DNA from: Pachyseris speciosa
Taxonomy: Eukaryota > Cnidaria > Anthozoa > Scleractinia > Pachyseridae
DNA length: 64,000 nucleotides
Direction of reading: 5' to 3'
Assembly: GCA_016490735.1 (NCBI GenBank)
Contig: JAEMWC010000006.1
Coordinates: 1,230,001-1,294,000 of the forward strand
A program made the position numbers and the translations under genes. Every line of letters starts with the position of its first letter. Position 1 is the first letter of the stretch. Shown here one piece after another: positions 32,726-46,300 of this stretch. The notes under the pieces are model-generated. The model was not told where the DNA came from. It searched no databases and worked only from the letters and a program-made list of their open reading frames with translations.

Positions 32726-33247
32726 TGGTTTAAATATATATTCCTAGCCGTGTAATCAGCCTTGCTTGTTTTTTACCGTTTTCTAGTTTACAATTTTATA
32801 GCTGGTTAGATCTATTACAGGATCCGGCTCTTCTATTTTGCAACGGTGGTCCTTGCTATTAAGTATTTTCCAGTGTTTTGCGATATATAAGCTGATCGCC
32901 CATTGGGCAGGAAAAAAATTCCTTGCCAGAAAATTTCCGCCCAATCAGGAAACTGTATTTCAATGGCTTCTGGAACTGGTCCGATAAAGAAATGTTCCCA
33001 GGGGCTCTCCTGTCCGTCTTGTAAACTTTCGCTCGTCCTGAATTACTCTCTGCCCCTGGGTCTCCGAGGATGTCGGTCTCCTAGCACACCTCATTCCAAG
33101 GTCCTCTCGTGTTTCAGTAACACGTGACGAGTCATGTTACTCGATTTCCGGGTTCTCGGAATACAAATCATACGGCCATGGCTCGTTTCGCTTCTTTGTT
33201 TGTTTAGTAACGTTACTGTACAAAATCGTTGATCAACTTTCTCGGAA

Positions 33248-36200
33248 ATGGATTTGCAAACAAGCTTGTGGTTAATTCTTCTTGCCTTGTATCCTCGTAC
33301 AGTGTCTTCATCTACAGCGATTCTGCCACCAACCGAAGAATATAATGGGAAATTAGGTATGCTAATGTGCGTTTTTGAATGCAAGTATTAATTAATTTGG
33401 TGGATACATTGAAGACGTCCATAGATCTCTTTCTCCGCTGTGTTATAATTGTTTTATATCCATGCATATGCTATATCCCATCTTTCACTTTCAGTACTGA
33501 ATCAGCTCCATATTCTCAGCGGTAATTGCATGGGTTTCACTGCCATTGTCAACGTACCTTGCGTTCTGTTGAACACGCAGCAGTCTTCAACATTACCATT
33601 ATGCGTCTGTGTTTAATATATATCAAGAGTTCATGTCAAAGTAGATTCATTTGCATTCTTCTCGCGTTTGAAACGTACCACCGGATCTCATTTCGTGCCC
33701 ATAATAACTGGGTATCCCCAACGAAGTAAGTTAGAACGGATTGTTCATTGTGCGCTGTCAGTTGACGAGTCACAAATTTATGAATGCAAATATCGAGGTT
33801 TGTTTGCTCTCAGTACTTTACATGTAGCAAAAAATGCAGCGACGATTTAATCATTTGGTTTGGCTTGCAACTTTACTGTTTTCAAGGAACAATAAATCGT
33901 TGCAAGGAAAGACATGTGCTCGAGAAGGAACTAAACTTTCACTTAACACCTTGTCAAATTCCCGGCCGATATTGGTTTCGTGTTTATATAGTCAAGAAAC
34001 TCTTAGGGACGCGGTCTTATGCATATCACGCAACACAGGTAGCGGTTGAACCGCCGACCGGTTAGCTCAGTGGTAGAGCACCGGACTAGTGTGCGGGAGG
34101 TCGCGGGTTCAAACCCCGGCCGGACCAACACTCAGGGTCTTTAAATAATTGAGGAGAAAGTGCTGCCTTTGTAATAACATCTGCACATGGTTAGACTTTC
34201 TAGTCTTCTCGGATAAGGGCGATAAACCGTAGGCCCCGTCTCACAACTCTTCATAATAATTATTGATTCTGTGGGACATAAAAGAACCCACACACTGTTC
34301 GAAAAGAGTAGGGAACGTAGTTCCCGGTGTGGTGGTCTACCTCTCATTTGATAGTTAAATGCTCGGAGATGTTAGCTGCACAAGCTACTCTAAAATCCGA
34401 GGGTAAATAAAGTAATGTATGTATGTATGGACAGTACATGACGTCGACGAAAATTGGAAAAGACTTCGGAGGTGGTCATGGCTTTTGCTAATTTCCTTGT
34501 GACTCTTGCCAAGCTCCTTACCAAGGTCTGTCATAAACATGTAATAACAAGAGCCTACAATTAGCCTAAACTGGGGCTTGTAAAAATATAAAACAGTATT
34601 GTATCCCTAATTTAGCGCTAAACAAAAGAATAGAGAGAAGTCTGTCTTTCTACGCATTGCGCGTAGCTTGTGTTGGAGTCTGTTTCTTTGCAGTGTATAT
34701 CCGTAGACCCCTATCAGATCAACATATATCCCTTTAAAATTATAAAATTGCTTTTCAGCTCAACCATTGAGAATCATTGAAAAATAGTTAACCCGGGCTG
34801 CTTACATTAGGGGCAGTAACAGTGACCTCTAGATCACTGAGGTTCAGCATAACTAATGAGGTAAAAATAGGTTATTTATTGCAAAAAAAATAAGCACACT
34901 TGTTTTCGCTTCGATGAATATTTCTGCGTGGTGTTTGAGAGAGCAAACGCTTATCAAACGATGTAGAATTTTTTCGCATAGATGTTAATTGTGTCTCGGA
35001 CGTTAATTGTGTCTCGCTTGATACGTTGATCATCAAGGATACGAATGGATACCTCTCTACCAGTGTTAACAGAAAGCCTACACACACTGACCAGTACCTA
35101 GCGTTTGATTCACACCAACCGCAATCTGTAAAACGCGGTATTGTCAAGTGCCTGTACGATCAATCGAAACCCCTTATAACAAAACCAGTTATCTCTCATG
35201 AAAAGAAACACCTCTCATCGGTCCTTGTTTCCAATGGTTATCCGTTTTCGTTTGTAAAAAATCTTACGAAAACCAAGGGACGAACAACTTCTAAAGAACC
35301 CGAACCCGAAATTAAATCTACTGTGGTTCTGCCATACGTCAAAGGCACATCGGAGGCTCTTCGCCGTTGTCTACAACAACAAGGCATTCGGACTGTTTTC
35401 AGATCTGACACAACACTTAGGTCACACCTAGTGCGACCTAAGGACATTGTCGATCCAGTAAAACAAGACGGAGTAGTCTACAAGATTCCCTGCGAATGTG
35501 GTAAGGTTTATATTGGAGAGACGGGAAGATCTATGCATGAACGGATTAAGGAACACGATAGAGACATACGGCTTGCTTGAACCCAATCCTTCGCCGTTTC
35601 AGAGCATCGCAACGCGACCGGACATTGTCCACTCTGGGACGAAGTTAAATTTATTGACCGAGACCCACATTGGTACACCCGTAAGGTTAAAGAGGTTGTT
35701 CACATAAGACTTCACCCTAACAACATTAACAAGGACAGTGGAATTGAAATTCCGGAAGCCCACGATCAAACAACACAACAGCCGATCAGTACCAAAGCGG
35801 ACCGCTGAGGGAACAATTTCTAGTCTGAACGACAAGGATCGAAATGCTCCAATCAACAACAGCCTAAGCGAGGATCGAAACGAACCAATCACCACCAGCC
35901 ACTGTGCTTCTTATACTCACACGCAACCAGTCAACACCATCGCCTGATGAAGACCAGCAGTATAGCGGTCGTCAATCGTGAGACAACAGATTAACTCAGC
36001 TATCAAAAAATAATCTGTGAATGATATATTATGAAATAATTCATACATGAACTGCGGAAATGAAATCAAATGAAGAATGATCCTCGCAGTTGTGAACGCG
36101 GAGCATCGCACCGGTAATCGCGAGGTCACGGGTTCAAACCCCGTTGAAGTCCTGAATTTTTTTTCAGGCTTCTTTTCGCAATTGCATAAATTGCGTTCAC

Positions 36201-36316
36201 AACTGCGAGGATCATTCTTCATTTGATTTCATTTCCGCAGTTCATGTATGAATTATTTCATATATCATTCACACTCATTTCTTTCACGGGAACATATGAA
36301 CCCACAATTGACCTGT

Positions 36317-36355
<39 letters not shown>

Positions 36356-39300
36356 ATCGCACCGGTAATCGCGAGGTCACGGGTTCAAACCCCGTTGAAG
36401 TCCTGAATTTTTTTTTTTTTTTTCAGGCTTCTTTTCGCAATTGCATAAATTGCGTTCACAACTGCGAGGATCATTCTTCATTTGAAAAAGTAATCTGTTT
36501 ACAAATACGTCATTTGAAACATAAGAAAGAGAGTAAGGTTTCTGCGGTCAGTTTCACGTCACGCAAGTAAAAAATAAAATCGCTTATCATTCAAAAACTA
36601 ATGTCCAGAAATTGAGATAATGTGGAAAAATAGTAAATGAACTACCTGTTAAAGTCTCAGGGGTGTATGATATCCCGTACTTGAGTTATTCAACAAAATG
36701 TACCACTCAAAATTAGATTAGTATCGAGCCGCCACGGGGAAACACGGCAGTCTAATTCAAAACATATGGAGTTCAGTTTGGTCATGTTAAAAGTATTCTC
36801 GCTGTTGAACTTGAAAACGTTCGTATAGACACTTCTCTCAACATATTAGTCGTTCAGACTTCAAAGACACAAGGTGAATCGAAGTTTTCCGATACGTGAC
36901 AACAGGCATCATTCTTGCTGTTGTGAGTTATTTATAATTCGCGCTTGCGGATGAAACACGACGACGAAAAATGAAGCCCATTTTAAACCTCGGGCTTTTT
37001 ACGAGCCCGAGTAATAATAATAACTTTATTTCTATAGCGGTATATACAAAAAGCTCTATATCGCTTAACAATCAAAAATTGTGCAGCAAATGTCACTCTA
37101 TGAAAACACAATAAGTTGTTATGAGTCACTAACAAACAGACGAGTGGCAGAGAGCGCTTACTCCGACTCATTTAGTATCAGAGAAAAAACCAACGGGTTT
37201 TATGAGTTTCTGATTATTTAAAGTGCACCTAACCCCAAAATACTTTTTCGCTAAAATAACTCGTTGCACCTGTTCAAAACGCATTGTGCCTTTAAGCGCC
37301 TTTTTAAACCAAATCTTGACTTTTTATAGGCTATAAAAGTTTTGAAATCTAACCATCACCTGTTTCACGACCGAACTGGTAAGAGGCATGGTTCTATTAT
37401 ATGTATTCCTGGTTTGACGTCACAAACTGATTTGCATCGCAGCAAGTCTTTGTAAACCTGCGTGCAAAGCAGTTTGTGACGTCAAACCGGGAATAGACCC
37501 ATGCCCCTTCTGACTCGGTCGTGTAACAAATGATGCTTAGTTTATCGTAAGTTTTGAAGACCATAAGAAACTCCAAAACTGGAAATAAAGGTTACATATT
37601 TTTGGAAAAGGTGAAAAATTTTAAATTGACAGAAAAAGTATCGAGGTTTGGTGCACTTTAAAATATGTGCCTGAAAACGTACCGCAGTGTACTTGGGTTT
37701 CGTGAAACAGGGTAAAACGCTTCGAACAAATACTGTTGAAACGCAACGGTTTAGATGCAGAACCTGTAAAGCACACAGCAAAAGCAACATGAACTGAGCA
37801 TGCGTGGACTACATCAATATTCATGGGATATAACAAATGCTCCCCTTGAAGCACAGTAAGAGTGAATGAAAACTGAGCCACGAATTTAACAAATGTTTCC
37901 ACTAAAAATCTCAAAATCGAAGTTAGAACAAAACGTTTACACAGTTCAATAATATCTGACGTGGTTTTCGTTCCCTGAGGGGGCATCTACGTTCTGGTTT
38001 CTCAGGTAAGGATTGTGAAGGTTTAGAATCTTGGGAGGACATCTCCTGAGACGTTAGAGTGACTTGAGACGTAAAGTTAAAGACGTATATCGTTTGGTAA
38101 GGTGGTTTCCTCTGCCTCCTCTGTAGTTGTCTCTGGGGGTGTCGTTGTAATGGGTGCATTATCTAGTTCGGGTGGTGACCTCTCCACTGACTCTAGTATC
38201 TGGATTCGGAGCATTGTGTTGTGGGTATGAGTCTTGGACGAAGCTGTTCTTTATGTCGTTTCCACAGAGTCTCTCCAACTTGGACATAAAAATTTCTATT
38301 ACTGACTGTTCCTGCATCCTTCCAGGTACCCATTTGGCTCCTTTGGCGAAATTACGTACAAAAACTGCTGATCTGGCGTAAATGTTGGCTTGTTGTCAAG
38401 GTTGAAAAACTTTAATGTCTTGTTTAGTGTTCTTACTTCTTAAAACACTGACATGAAGTTCAATTATCACTTTATTACACCCGTTTCAAAATCACTCAGT
38501 TTTTGTCAACATTAATATTTATTAATATTAATTGTATTGATATCAATATTAACAGTTATTATTAATATTAGTTTTGTCAATATTAATACTTATTTTTTTA
38601 TTTTTGATGTATCTGCTTCAGGATAATAATGATTGATTAGTATTATTTCATTTTCACTTTGATGGGTTGACAAAAGGATGCGATTTTGAGCAACAAAATA
38701 GTGCGATTCGTGAATAAATTGCAATGCTAAGAGCCAATCAGATTGCAAAGATCACCAGTGATTTTAAAATGAGTGTAATAAATACCTCTTACTAACCAGG
38801 TTCGCGCTTGGGCCATAAATTAATTAAACAAATATCCGTAATTTACAGTACGGACCACGTACCGAGAAAACAAGGCTAGTATTTATCTCAGGTTAATCCG
38901 GCGCGCTTGAAAGAAAACTAGTTGAAGTCGAGAGCGGGCCGTACTGTAGAATACGGCCCGCAAAATTGACCAATCACATCGCATGTACTAAGTGAGAGAT
39001 ATAATAAAGCGTGGAACTGTATGCCTGACGAGTGATATTGCACTGACGTACGTGTGAGCTCAGCGGAGGCTTGTTACGTCTTGCTTATATTTTCCGAAAG
39101 CAAAATATTTTGAAGAGTTTATGTTCCCTGCAAAGATCACACAAATCATTGCAAAATAATAAATTATCACAGAATGCATGTCTTCCCAATTTTGAACTGA
39201 AATTTGACTTCTTAGAAAGACTGAAAAAGACGCCTACTTTCTGTAGCACAATAAATCGTCGGCACAACAACTTCTTCATCTCCTTCGAAAGTTTTTTTTT

Positions 39301-39940
39301 TTTTAAACTAGGGTTGTATTCTTCAAAAGAGGCATAATAATCGAGTCCTAGCTTGAAAATATACTCCAAGACACTCCAGAAGGTGAACTTTCGAGTGATA
39401 AAAGAAATTCAGAGATCGATAGTGGCGCCCGGCGGGCTTCTGTTGGTGAACAAAAGGTTCAAGGGCTTTCACTTTACCACGGCATGTTGCAGCTCAATCA
39501 TTGGTGAACAACTTATGAAACGTTTCCACTCAATAGGTTACCATAGCAACTCTATAGCATGTTAGAAACACCCCTAATTTTAGCTTTAAGCAAAAATAAC
39601 TAAAAAACGAGTACGGTGACCCCCACTTCTATTGTTGAAAGGTAACAATCGTGTGAAGATCCAACACTTTGACAAGTTTAAAAAAATTGTAGGAGCAAAT
39701 TCAGGGCCACCGTACATTCCTTGAAAATTAATATTTAAGGTAGCTCTGAATCCGCTGCTACATATTTTTTAATTTTGCAATTTGTATTTTTTTTATTATG
39801 CTAATTAATTCCCGATAATAAAATATGTGGTTCACCGAGCTCGTATTTTAGTTATGGTAGTTTAAAGCTAAAATTAGGGGTATTTTTAACAGGTTAAAAA
39901 TCTATCTCCCTTAACCCTTTCACTCCCAAGAGTGACTTTC

Positions 39941-39981
<41 letters not shown>

Positions 39982-40332
39982 TAGGGAGACCCCTTGGGAG
40001 TGAAAGGGTTAAAGTATTTTTATGGCAACCTATTATGTCAAAATGGTTTCATAACTGATTTGTTCGCTAATGATTGGACATTTGTTTAATGCCACTATAA
40101 AGGTAATAAGGTATAAAGAGTGGTAGTAACGATCCAGCACAATGAAAGTGATCGAAGCCTGAAAAAGCTTAGAACATACAATATAACTTGAAATGTTCAA
40201 GTACACTTTTGAGCCTTATCCCAGTGTGTTTGTATCCTGTTAATACATGTATTGTCTGGAACAACAAAAGTAAAGCTGAATGGTTGAGTAGCCCTATTGT
40301 TATCAATTGCATTAAGTCGTCGTCATCATCAT

Positions 40333-40368
<36 letters not shown>

Positions 40369-43300
40369 TGCATCATCATCATCCATGCCAAAGGTCCTTA
40401 GAGGTTTCCGTGACCAAAAGTAGCTCACAAGAAACATGTGGTCAACCCTACTCTTTTTGATAAGTGTGCGAGTTCCTTTACTGTACGTCCCCATCAATTT
40501 GTACGTGTGCAGGTGAAGGATACAAGGCCAACGCCCAGTGACGCGATCATCTGCACTGAAGCAAATGTTGAGCACACAGCCAGTGTGATCTTACCAATTA
40601 TTTGAATATCCTGGTCCAGTCTGGGATTATGAACACACGTGACCTACTGCTTAGCGATCCGGTGCTCTTAGTAACTGAGCTTACTGGGTAGCAGATGTTG
40701 AGCACACAGCCAGTGTGATCTCACCAATTATTTGAATATGCTGGTCCAGTCTGGGATTATGAACACACATGACTTATCGCTTAGCGATCCGGTGCTATTT
40801 AATTAGTAACTGAGCTTACTGGTTGGTAGTTAATTAATTCTCTTAATTAGCCGTTAAAGCACTGTTCCACAGGGGGAATGTTTAGTGCAAGTTATCTCGC
40901 AATTTTGTTGGACGCAAGTTGCACGAAAAATTGCGTCGTGTAACACATCCTGAAATGAACATGCCTCGCAATTTTCTCGTTGCCGGCGCAATCGTTGAGA
41001 GAAGCAGAAGTAGGCTCTACTTTTTGCAACGCCTCTACAATCTTGGACAAAATTGTTGAGAAAATTGAGCTTAGAAGCCTTTGTGCGTGCAAACAGTGAT
41101 CAACTGAGTTTCAAAGCCTCCCTCCCCCCCCCCCCCCCCCCAATACAATGTTGTTTGCGCCTCCTAACCGTTTCCCTGACAATGGTGGCTTCCCAACTTC
41201 AACATTGAAAAGGGGGAGGGGGGAAAGGAAGTTACTTTAGGGATATTGTTGACTCACACATATTGGAGAAGGAGTTTTGGACCCTAGGAGGCCTATTTTC
41301 TCAAGTAGTTTCGTCCAAGATTGTATGACTGAGAGACTGGCGAAAAGGTCCGATACACGCACTCCAGTAAATTGCTCCTGCCGTTAATTATTGTTAAATC
41401 AGATGCTTAAGAAGTGCGATTAGTTACATGGGATATATTCTCTTATTAAGAGAAATTATGGGTATTATTGAGGACTCAAAAAATGCCTTCGCTCTCGTGG
41501 CTCTCTGCTATTTATTGGCAAGGGAAAATACGATGATGAATACGGGCTCAACTGACACAACAAGAACGGTCAACATTGCACTTTCGCCACTTGACAAGAG
41601 ACTGGCAACTGTAGAGATAATGAGAAGGTGTAGTTTACTGTGCCTTCAATAAATAAAATTGGAGCAGAAAGTAATTTTCGGCATGCGAAATTAACCAAAT
41701 GTACAACTTTCTTTGCTTCCGAAATCATGGATGACATTACATAGGTCTATATATATTGACAGAATGGATGGCTGACTGGAAATCATCATTTGAGGAAAAG
41801 TACAACCGCACCAAGTATTCATAGCTGTGAAATTTACATTTGATAGTGCAAAATAGGCTTAAGGAAAGCGGTTTTTTGGCGATGAACAATAAAAGACAAT
41901 TGGGTCACGCGATCACTTTATTTCATCACACTGACCTCCGTTCGTGACACATTCCTCGCAAATGTGAAGAGCCCGGGGGGGGGGGGGGGGGGGTACTCCC
42001 CTATATGGGCTATATAGGTACGTGCCCCGGAATAGGGTATGGTTTTTGGAGGTTCTCGATCCTTAAATAGGGTATCCTTTTCGGCTATGTTGGCATAGTG
42101 TCCCGGTGTGATCCTTAGATAGGGTGCCTATTTTTGTATCAGCAAAAATAGCAGGGTGTAAACACCCAGTTAAGCGAAAAACAAATGATCTGTCAAAGTT
42201 AAAGTATTGCCAAAGCGATTTTTAAAAGATTGGGTTTTTGCGTGGCGGTTAGTCGTTATTTGGATCGTCACGCAACGTTTCTCTCCTCTCCCCCATTAGC
42301 CTGCGAACACTGACAGTTTTCAGGCTTTTGTTCAAGCTGTTTTGATTTTATGTTCTTCCCTTGCATAGGGTGTCATTTTTCGGATTTGGGCCTTAAATAG
42401 GGTATCAATTTTCGTTGGATTGTTCCTTAAATAGGGTCAGGGTTTAAGACCCTTCGCGGCACACACCTATCCGGACTTTATGGAAGTACCCCCCCCCCCG
42501 GGGGGGGGGGTGAAGAGCTGTATCGCAATGGACTAAATGGTACTACCGCATCACAGAAACAGAATATCTGTCCTTTTTGTATCCACAAAAAGATTACAAC
42601 GATTAAATGCTTGGATTTGGGATGATTAACACGGGGAAGTCTTCGCATTTGAACGATTAACAACGGTTTACAGTACTTTTATATAAATAGGAATGATAGT
42701 CTATTGTTTTATTTCGCGTTCCTTGTTAACCGTTGAAATTGTCTGTTAATCGTTCTTTTATTGATCCATTGTTTCTCTTTTGCTAAGTTAACCGTGACAT
42801 ACCTAATGGCATACTTGTCTATCGGCTAATATGGTCGGTTTGCGAAACATGTGTTGGGGGGATTCGCGTTGAATTTCCCGCGGGATAGGTGTGAAGGTTT
42901 CCTATTTCCTTTTGCTTTTTACGTTTCCGGTTACAGAAACATCAATCATTTGCCGTAAGTGTTTCATGTTTCTTGCTCGCTCACGTGCTTTTTAGTTAGT
43001 CGCTTTTCTCGGTCTAGTCTTCACCCAACGCTCAAGTTAAGTGCCAAGTTTTTTGTTAAAGTCCGTTTTCTGTTCTTTGGTTCAAACCGGGACAGTTATG
43101 TAAGTACCCCTTTAGTATTTATTTCATTTACGCATGTTTAGTAGGCATTATATTTACAGTAATTTCCATATTTGTTACAGTTAGCTTGCTTCGATGTGTA
43201 TGCCACGTGGTTATTACAAGCATTACTTTTTTCCATGGTTCCGTTATCGTTTAGTTTCCTTTGGTTTATTTACTGCATTCTAGCAATTCGCGTAGATTAT

Positions 43301-46300
43301 ATTAGCCTTTGCGTTTAGCTTGTGTATTTTCATTTGGTTTCTGTTATCATGTTTGTAACATCAGTTTTCCTACAATCTATGTTATGTAATGTTTATTTCA
43401 GTTTACAACCATCACCATATCCACGTTCAAGTATTAAATCACCGTTGACCGGTCCTTAAAGTTCCTCGTCTTCTTGTGGTTTTCTCGGTTTTGGTTCGTA
43501 AAGTCGATCCCTATTTCCATCTACATCGCCCGACACCTTTTGATTTCACACACGTGGATCTTGAGAGTCGCGCCCACAATAATAGGGTCTTAATAAAATA
43601 TGTACCAGCTAACACTCCGTTTCACATTCATCAGTAATGCTTTTTTTAAGACACGTGACCTCACGCTTTCCCCAGCAGATGATCGGACAAACAACAGTGG
43701 AATAGTGACAGAAGAAATCTCCAGTTTGCAAAATGGGTTTTGGCGTATACGACACGTAATTCAGTGACATTTCATAAACTCAGGGATATATTGTTAGCTC
43801 GTTATATTTCATTGGAATGCAAACATGGCAACAACAGAGCATTAACTGATGACAGGCCCATATGAGTGACTAACAACAGCTGCTTAGGACTTGCAACTCT
43901 TGCACTACACAGGAAATTTCAAAAAAGTCTCGTACACAATCTTGGACAAAACTGTTGAGAAAATTGAGCTTAGAAGCCTTTGTGCGTGCAAACAGTGATC
44001 AACTGAGTTTCAAAGCCCCCCCTCCCCCCCCCCCCCCCCCAATTCAACGTTGTCTGCGCCTCCTAACCGTTTCCCTGACAATGGTGGCTTCCCAACTTCA
44101 ACATTGAAAAGGGGGAGGGGGGGAAAGGAAGTTAATTTAGGGATATTGTTGACTCAAACATATTGGACAAGGATTTTTGGACCCTAGGAGGCCTATTTTC
44201 TCAAGTAGTTTCGTCCAAGATTGTAGCAACGCAGGAACGAATTTTCGTCTAGCGGTGTTACAATAGGCAACGTTTCGTCCAACTTGTCTCGCAACTACGC
44301 AAGAAAATTGCGAGAAAAAATGCACAAAATATTACGGCTGATGGAAAGGCCACTTTTCTGTCCTGCAGACAACCCTACTGCAAGGCGTACTTTGTTGCAA
44401 GACTAAAGTGAAGATTACTCCCCAAAGTAAGGATGAATCCAGTGCCGATGATTATAAATTAGGTGTGAAAAGTGAAAGTGAAATCAAGAAGAATTCAGAA
44501 TCCCAGTCAAGTGATACGAATGCATCCAATGCTGATTATGATGACCGATATATGAAGAGTGAAAGTAAGAAAAGTTCGAAATGGCAATCAAGTTATCAGG
44601 AGGATTCCAATGCCGATGATGATAAAGTACTTGTGAAAAGTAAAAGTATTTTCATGAAGAATTCAGAATCCCCATCAAGTGATCAGGATGAATCCAATGC
44701 TGATGATAAATTACCTGTGAAAGGTGAAATCAAGAAGAATTCCGAATCCCCATCTAATGAACAGGATGATTCCATTGCTGATGATAAACTAGCTGTAAAA
44801 AGTGAAATCATGAAGAATTCAGAATCCCCATCAAGTGTTCAGGATGAATCCAATGCTGCTGCTGATAAATTACCTGTGAAAAGTGAAATCATGAAGGATT
44901 CAGAATCCCCATCAAGTGTTCAGGATGAATCCAATGCTGTTGATGATAAATTACCTGTGAAAAGTGAAATCATGAAGGATTCAGAATCCCCATCAAGTGT
45001 TCAGGATGAATCCAATGCTGCTGATGATAAATTACCTGTGAAAAGTGAAATCATAAAGGATTCAGAATCCCCATCAAGTGTTCAGGATGAATCCAATGCT
45101 GCTGATGATAAATTACCTGTGAAAAGTGAAATCATGAAGGATTCAGAATCCCCATCAAGTGTTCAGGATGAATCCAATGCTGCTGATGATAAATTACCTG
45201 TGAAAAGTGAAATCATGAAGGATTCAGAATCCCCATCAAGTGTTCAGGATGAATCCAATGCTGCTGATGATAAATTACCTGTGAAAAGTGAAATCATGAA
45301 GGATTCAGAATCCCCATCAAGTGTTCAGGATGAATCCAATGCTGCTGATGATAAATTACCTGTGAAAAGTGAAATCATGAAGGATTCAGAATCCCCATCA
45401 AGTGTTCAGGATGAATCCAATGCTGCTGATGATAAATTACCTGTGAAAAGTGAAATCATGAAGGATTTAGAATCCCCATCAAGTGTTCAGGATAAATCCT
45501 ATGCTGCTGATGATAAATTACCTGTGAAAAGTGAAATCATGAAGGATTCAGAATCCCCATCAAGTGTTCAGGATGAATCCAATGCTGCTGATGATAAATT
45601 ACCCGTGAAAGGTGAAATCAAGAAGAAGACAGAATCCCCATTAAATGAACAGGATGATTCCAATGGTGCTGATAATAAGTTACCCGTGAAAGGTGAAATC
45701 AAGAAGAATACAGAATCCTCATCAAATAAACAGGATGATTTCATCGCTGATGATGATAAATTACCTGTGAAAGGTGAAATCAAGAAGAATTCCGAATCCC
45801 CATCAAGTGAACAGGATGATTTCATTGCTGCTGATAAATTACCTGTAGAAAGTGAAATCATGAAGAATTCAGAATCCCCATCAAGTGATCATGATGATTC
45901 CAATGGTGCTGATGATAAATTACTTGTGATAAGTGAAAGTGTAAGCAAGAAAACTTCAGAACTCCAATCACGTGATCAGGGTGAATCCAGTGCCGATGAT
46001 GATGAAGGGCACGAGGAAAGGGTACAGTTATCGCCGAGAAACCGGTTTAAGGCAAGTGATCATGAATATATACGAGATACCGACTTTACTTCCCGAGAAA
46101 TATTGAAATAAATAAATAAATAAATAAATAAATAAGAAATTCTCATTCCTTTCTTCCTTCTATTACGTTTCCCAAAATTTTTGCTGCCGGATTTGAACAT
46201 GTTCTAGCATGATTTGGTCGATGAAATTTTGGCTGTTGTTTGTTTTCAGCATGGAGATTCTTAAAACGCTTTACTATGTTTTTGTCATCCCTTAAGTGGC

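Larger units (their letters stand above)
31681..32878 (-). mobile_element. Short Penelope-like element with 290-bp inverted arms
   Basis: Arms at 31679-31968 and 32501-32790 are reverse complements of each other over 290 bp. GCGATATATA lies on both sides (31671-31680 and 32879-32888), and repeat X is continuous when the insert is removed. PLEs are known to carry terminal repeats in direct or inverted arrangement. Only the C-terminal part of the protein is retained, so the copy is 5'-truncated. Confidence 0.85.
31173..33072 (+). repeat. Dispersed repeat X, copy 3, interrupted by a PLE
   Basis: Starts GGTTCGATTTCGTG and ends CTGGGTCTCCGAGGATG. Two insertions break it: a 62-bp foldback at 31315-31376 and the PLE at 31681-32878. 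It ends 175 bp before the first codon of gene 2, so it may contribute promoter sequence. Confidence 0.8.

Noticed and set aside
34066..34132. tRNA-Thr-like sequence
   Set aside because: Boxes A and B are present, but the acceptor and anticodon stems do not pair and a SINE body follows. The same holds for the heads at 17900 and 36331.
44369..44384. CCTGCAG acceptor for the gene 2 repeat exon
   Set aside because: It is the stronger splice site and matches gene 1, but joined to exon 1 it reaches a stop after 12 codons. A downstream AG (44385 or 44409) keeps frame.
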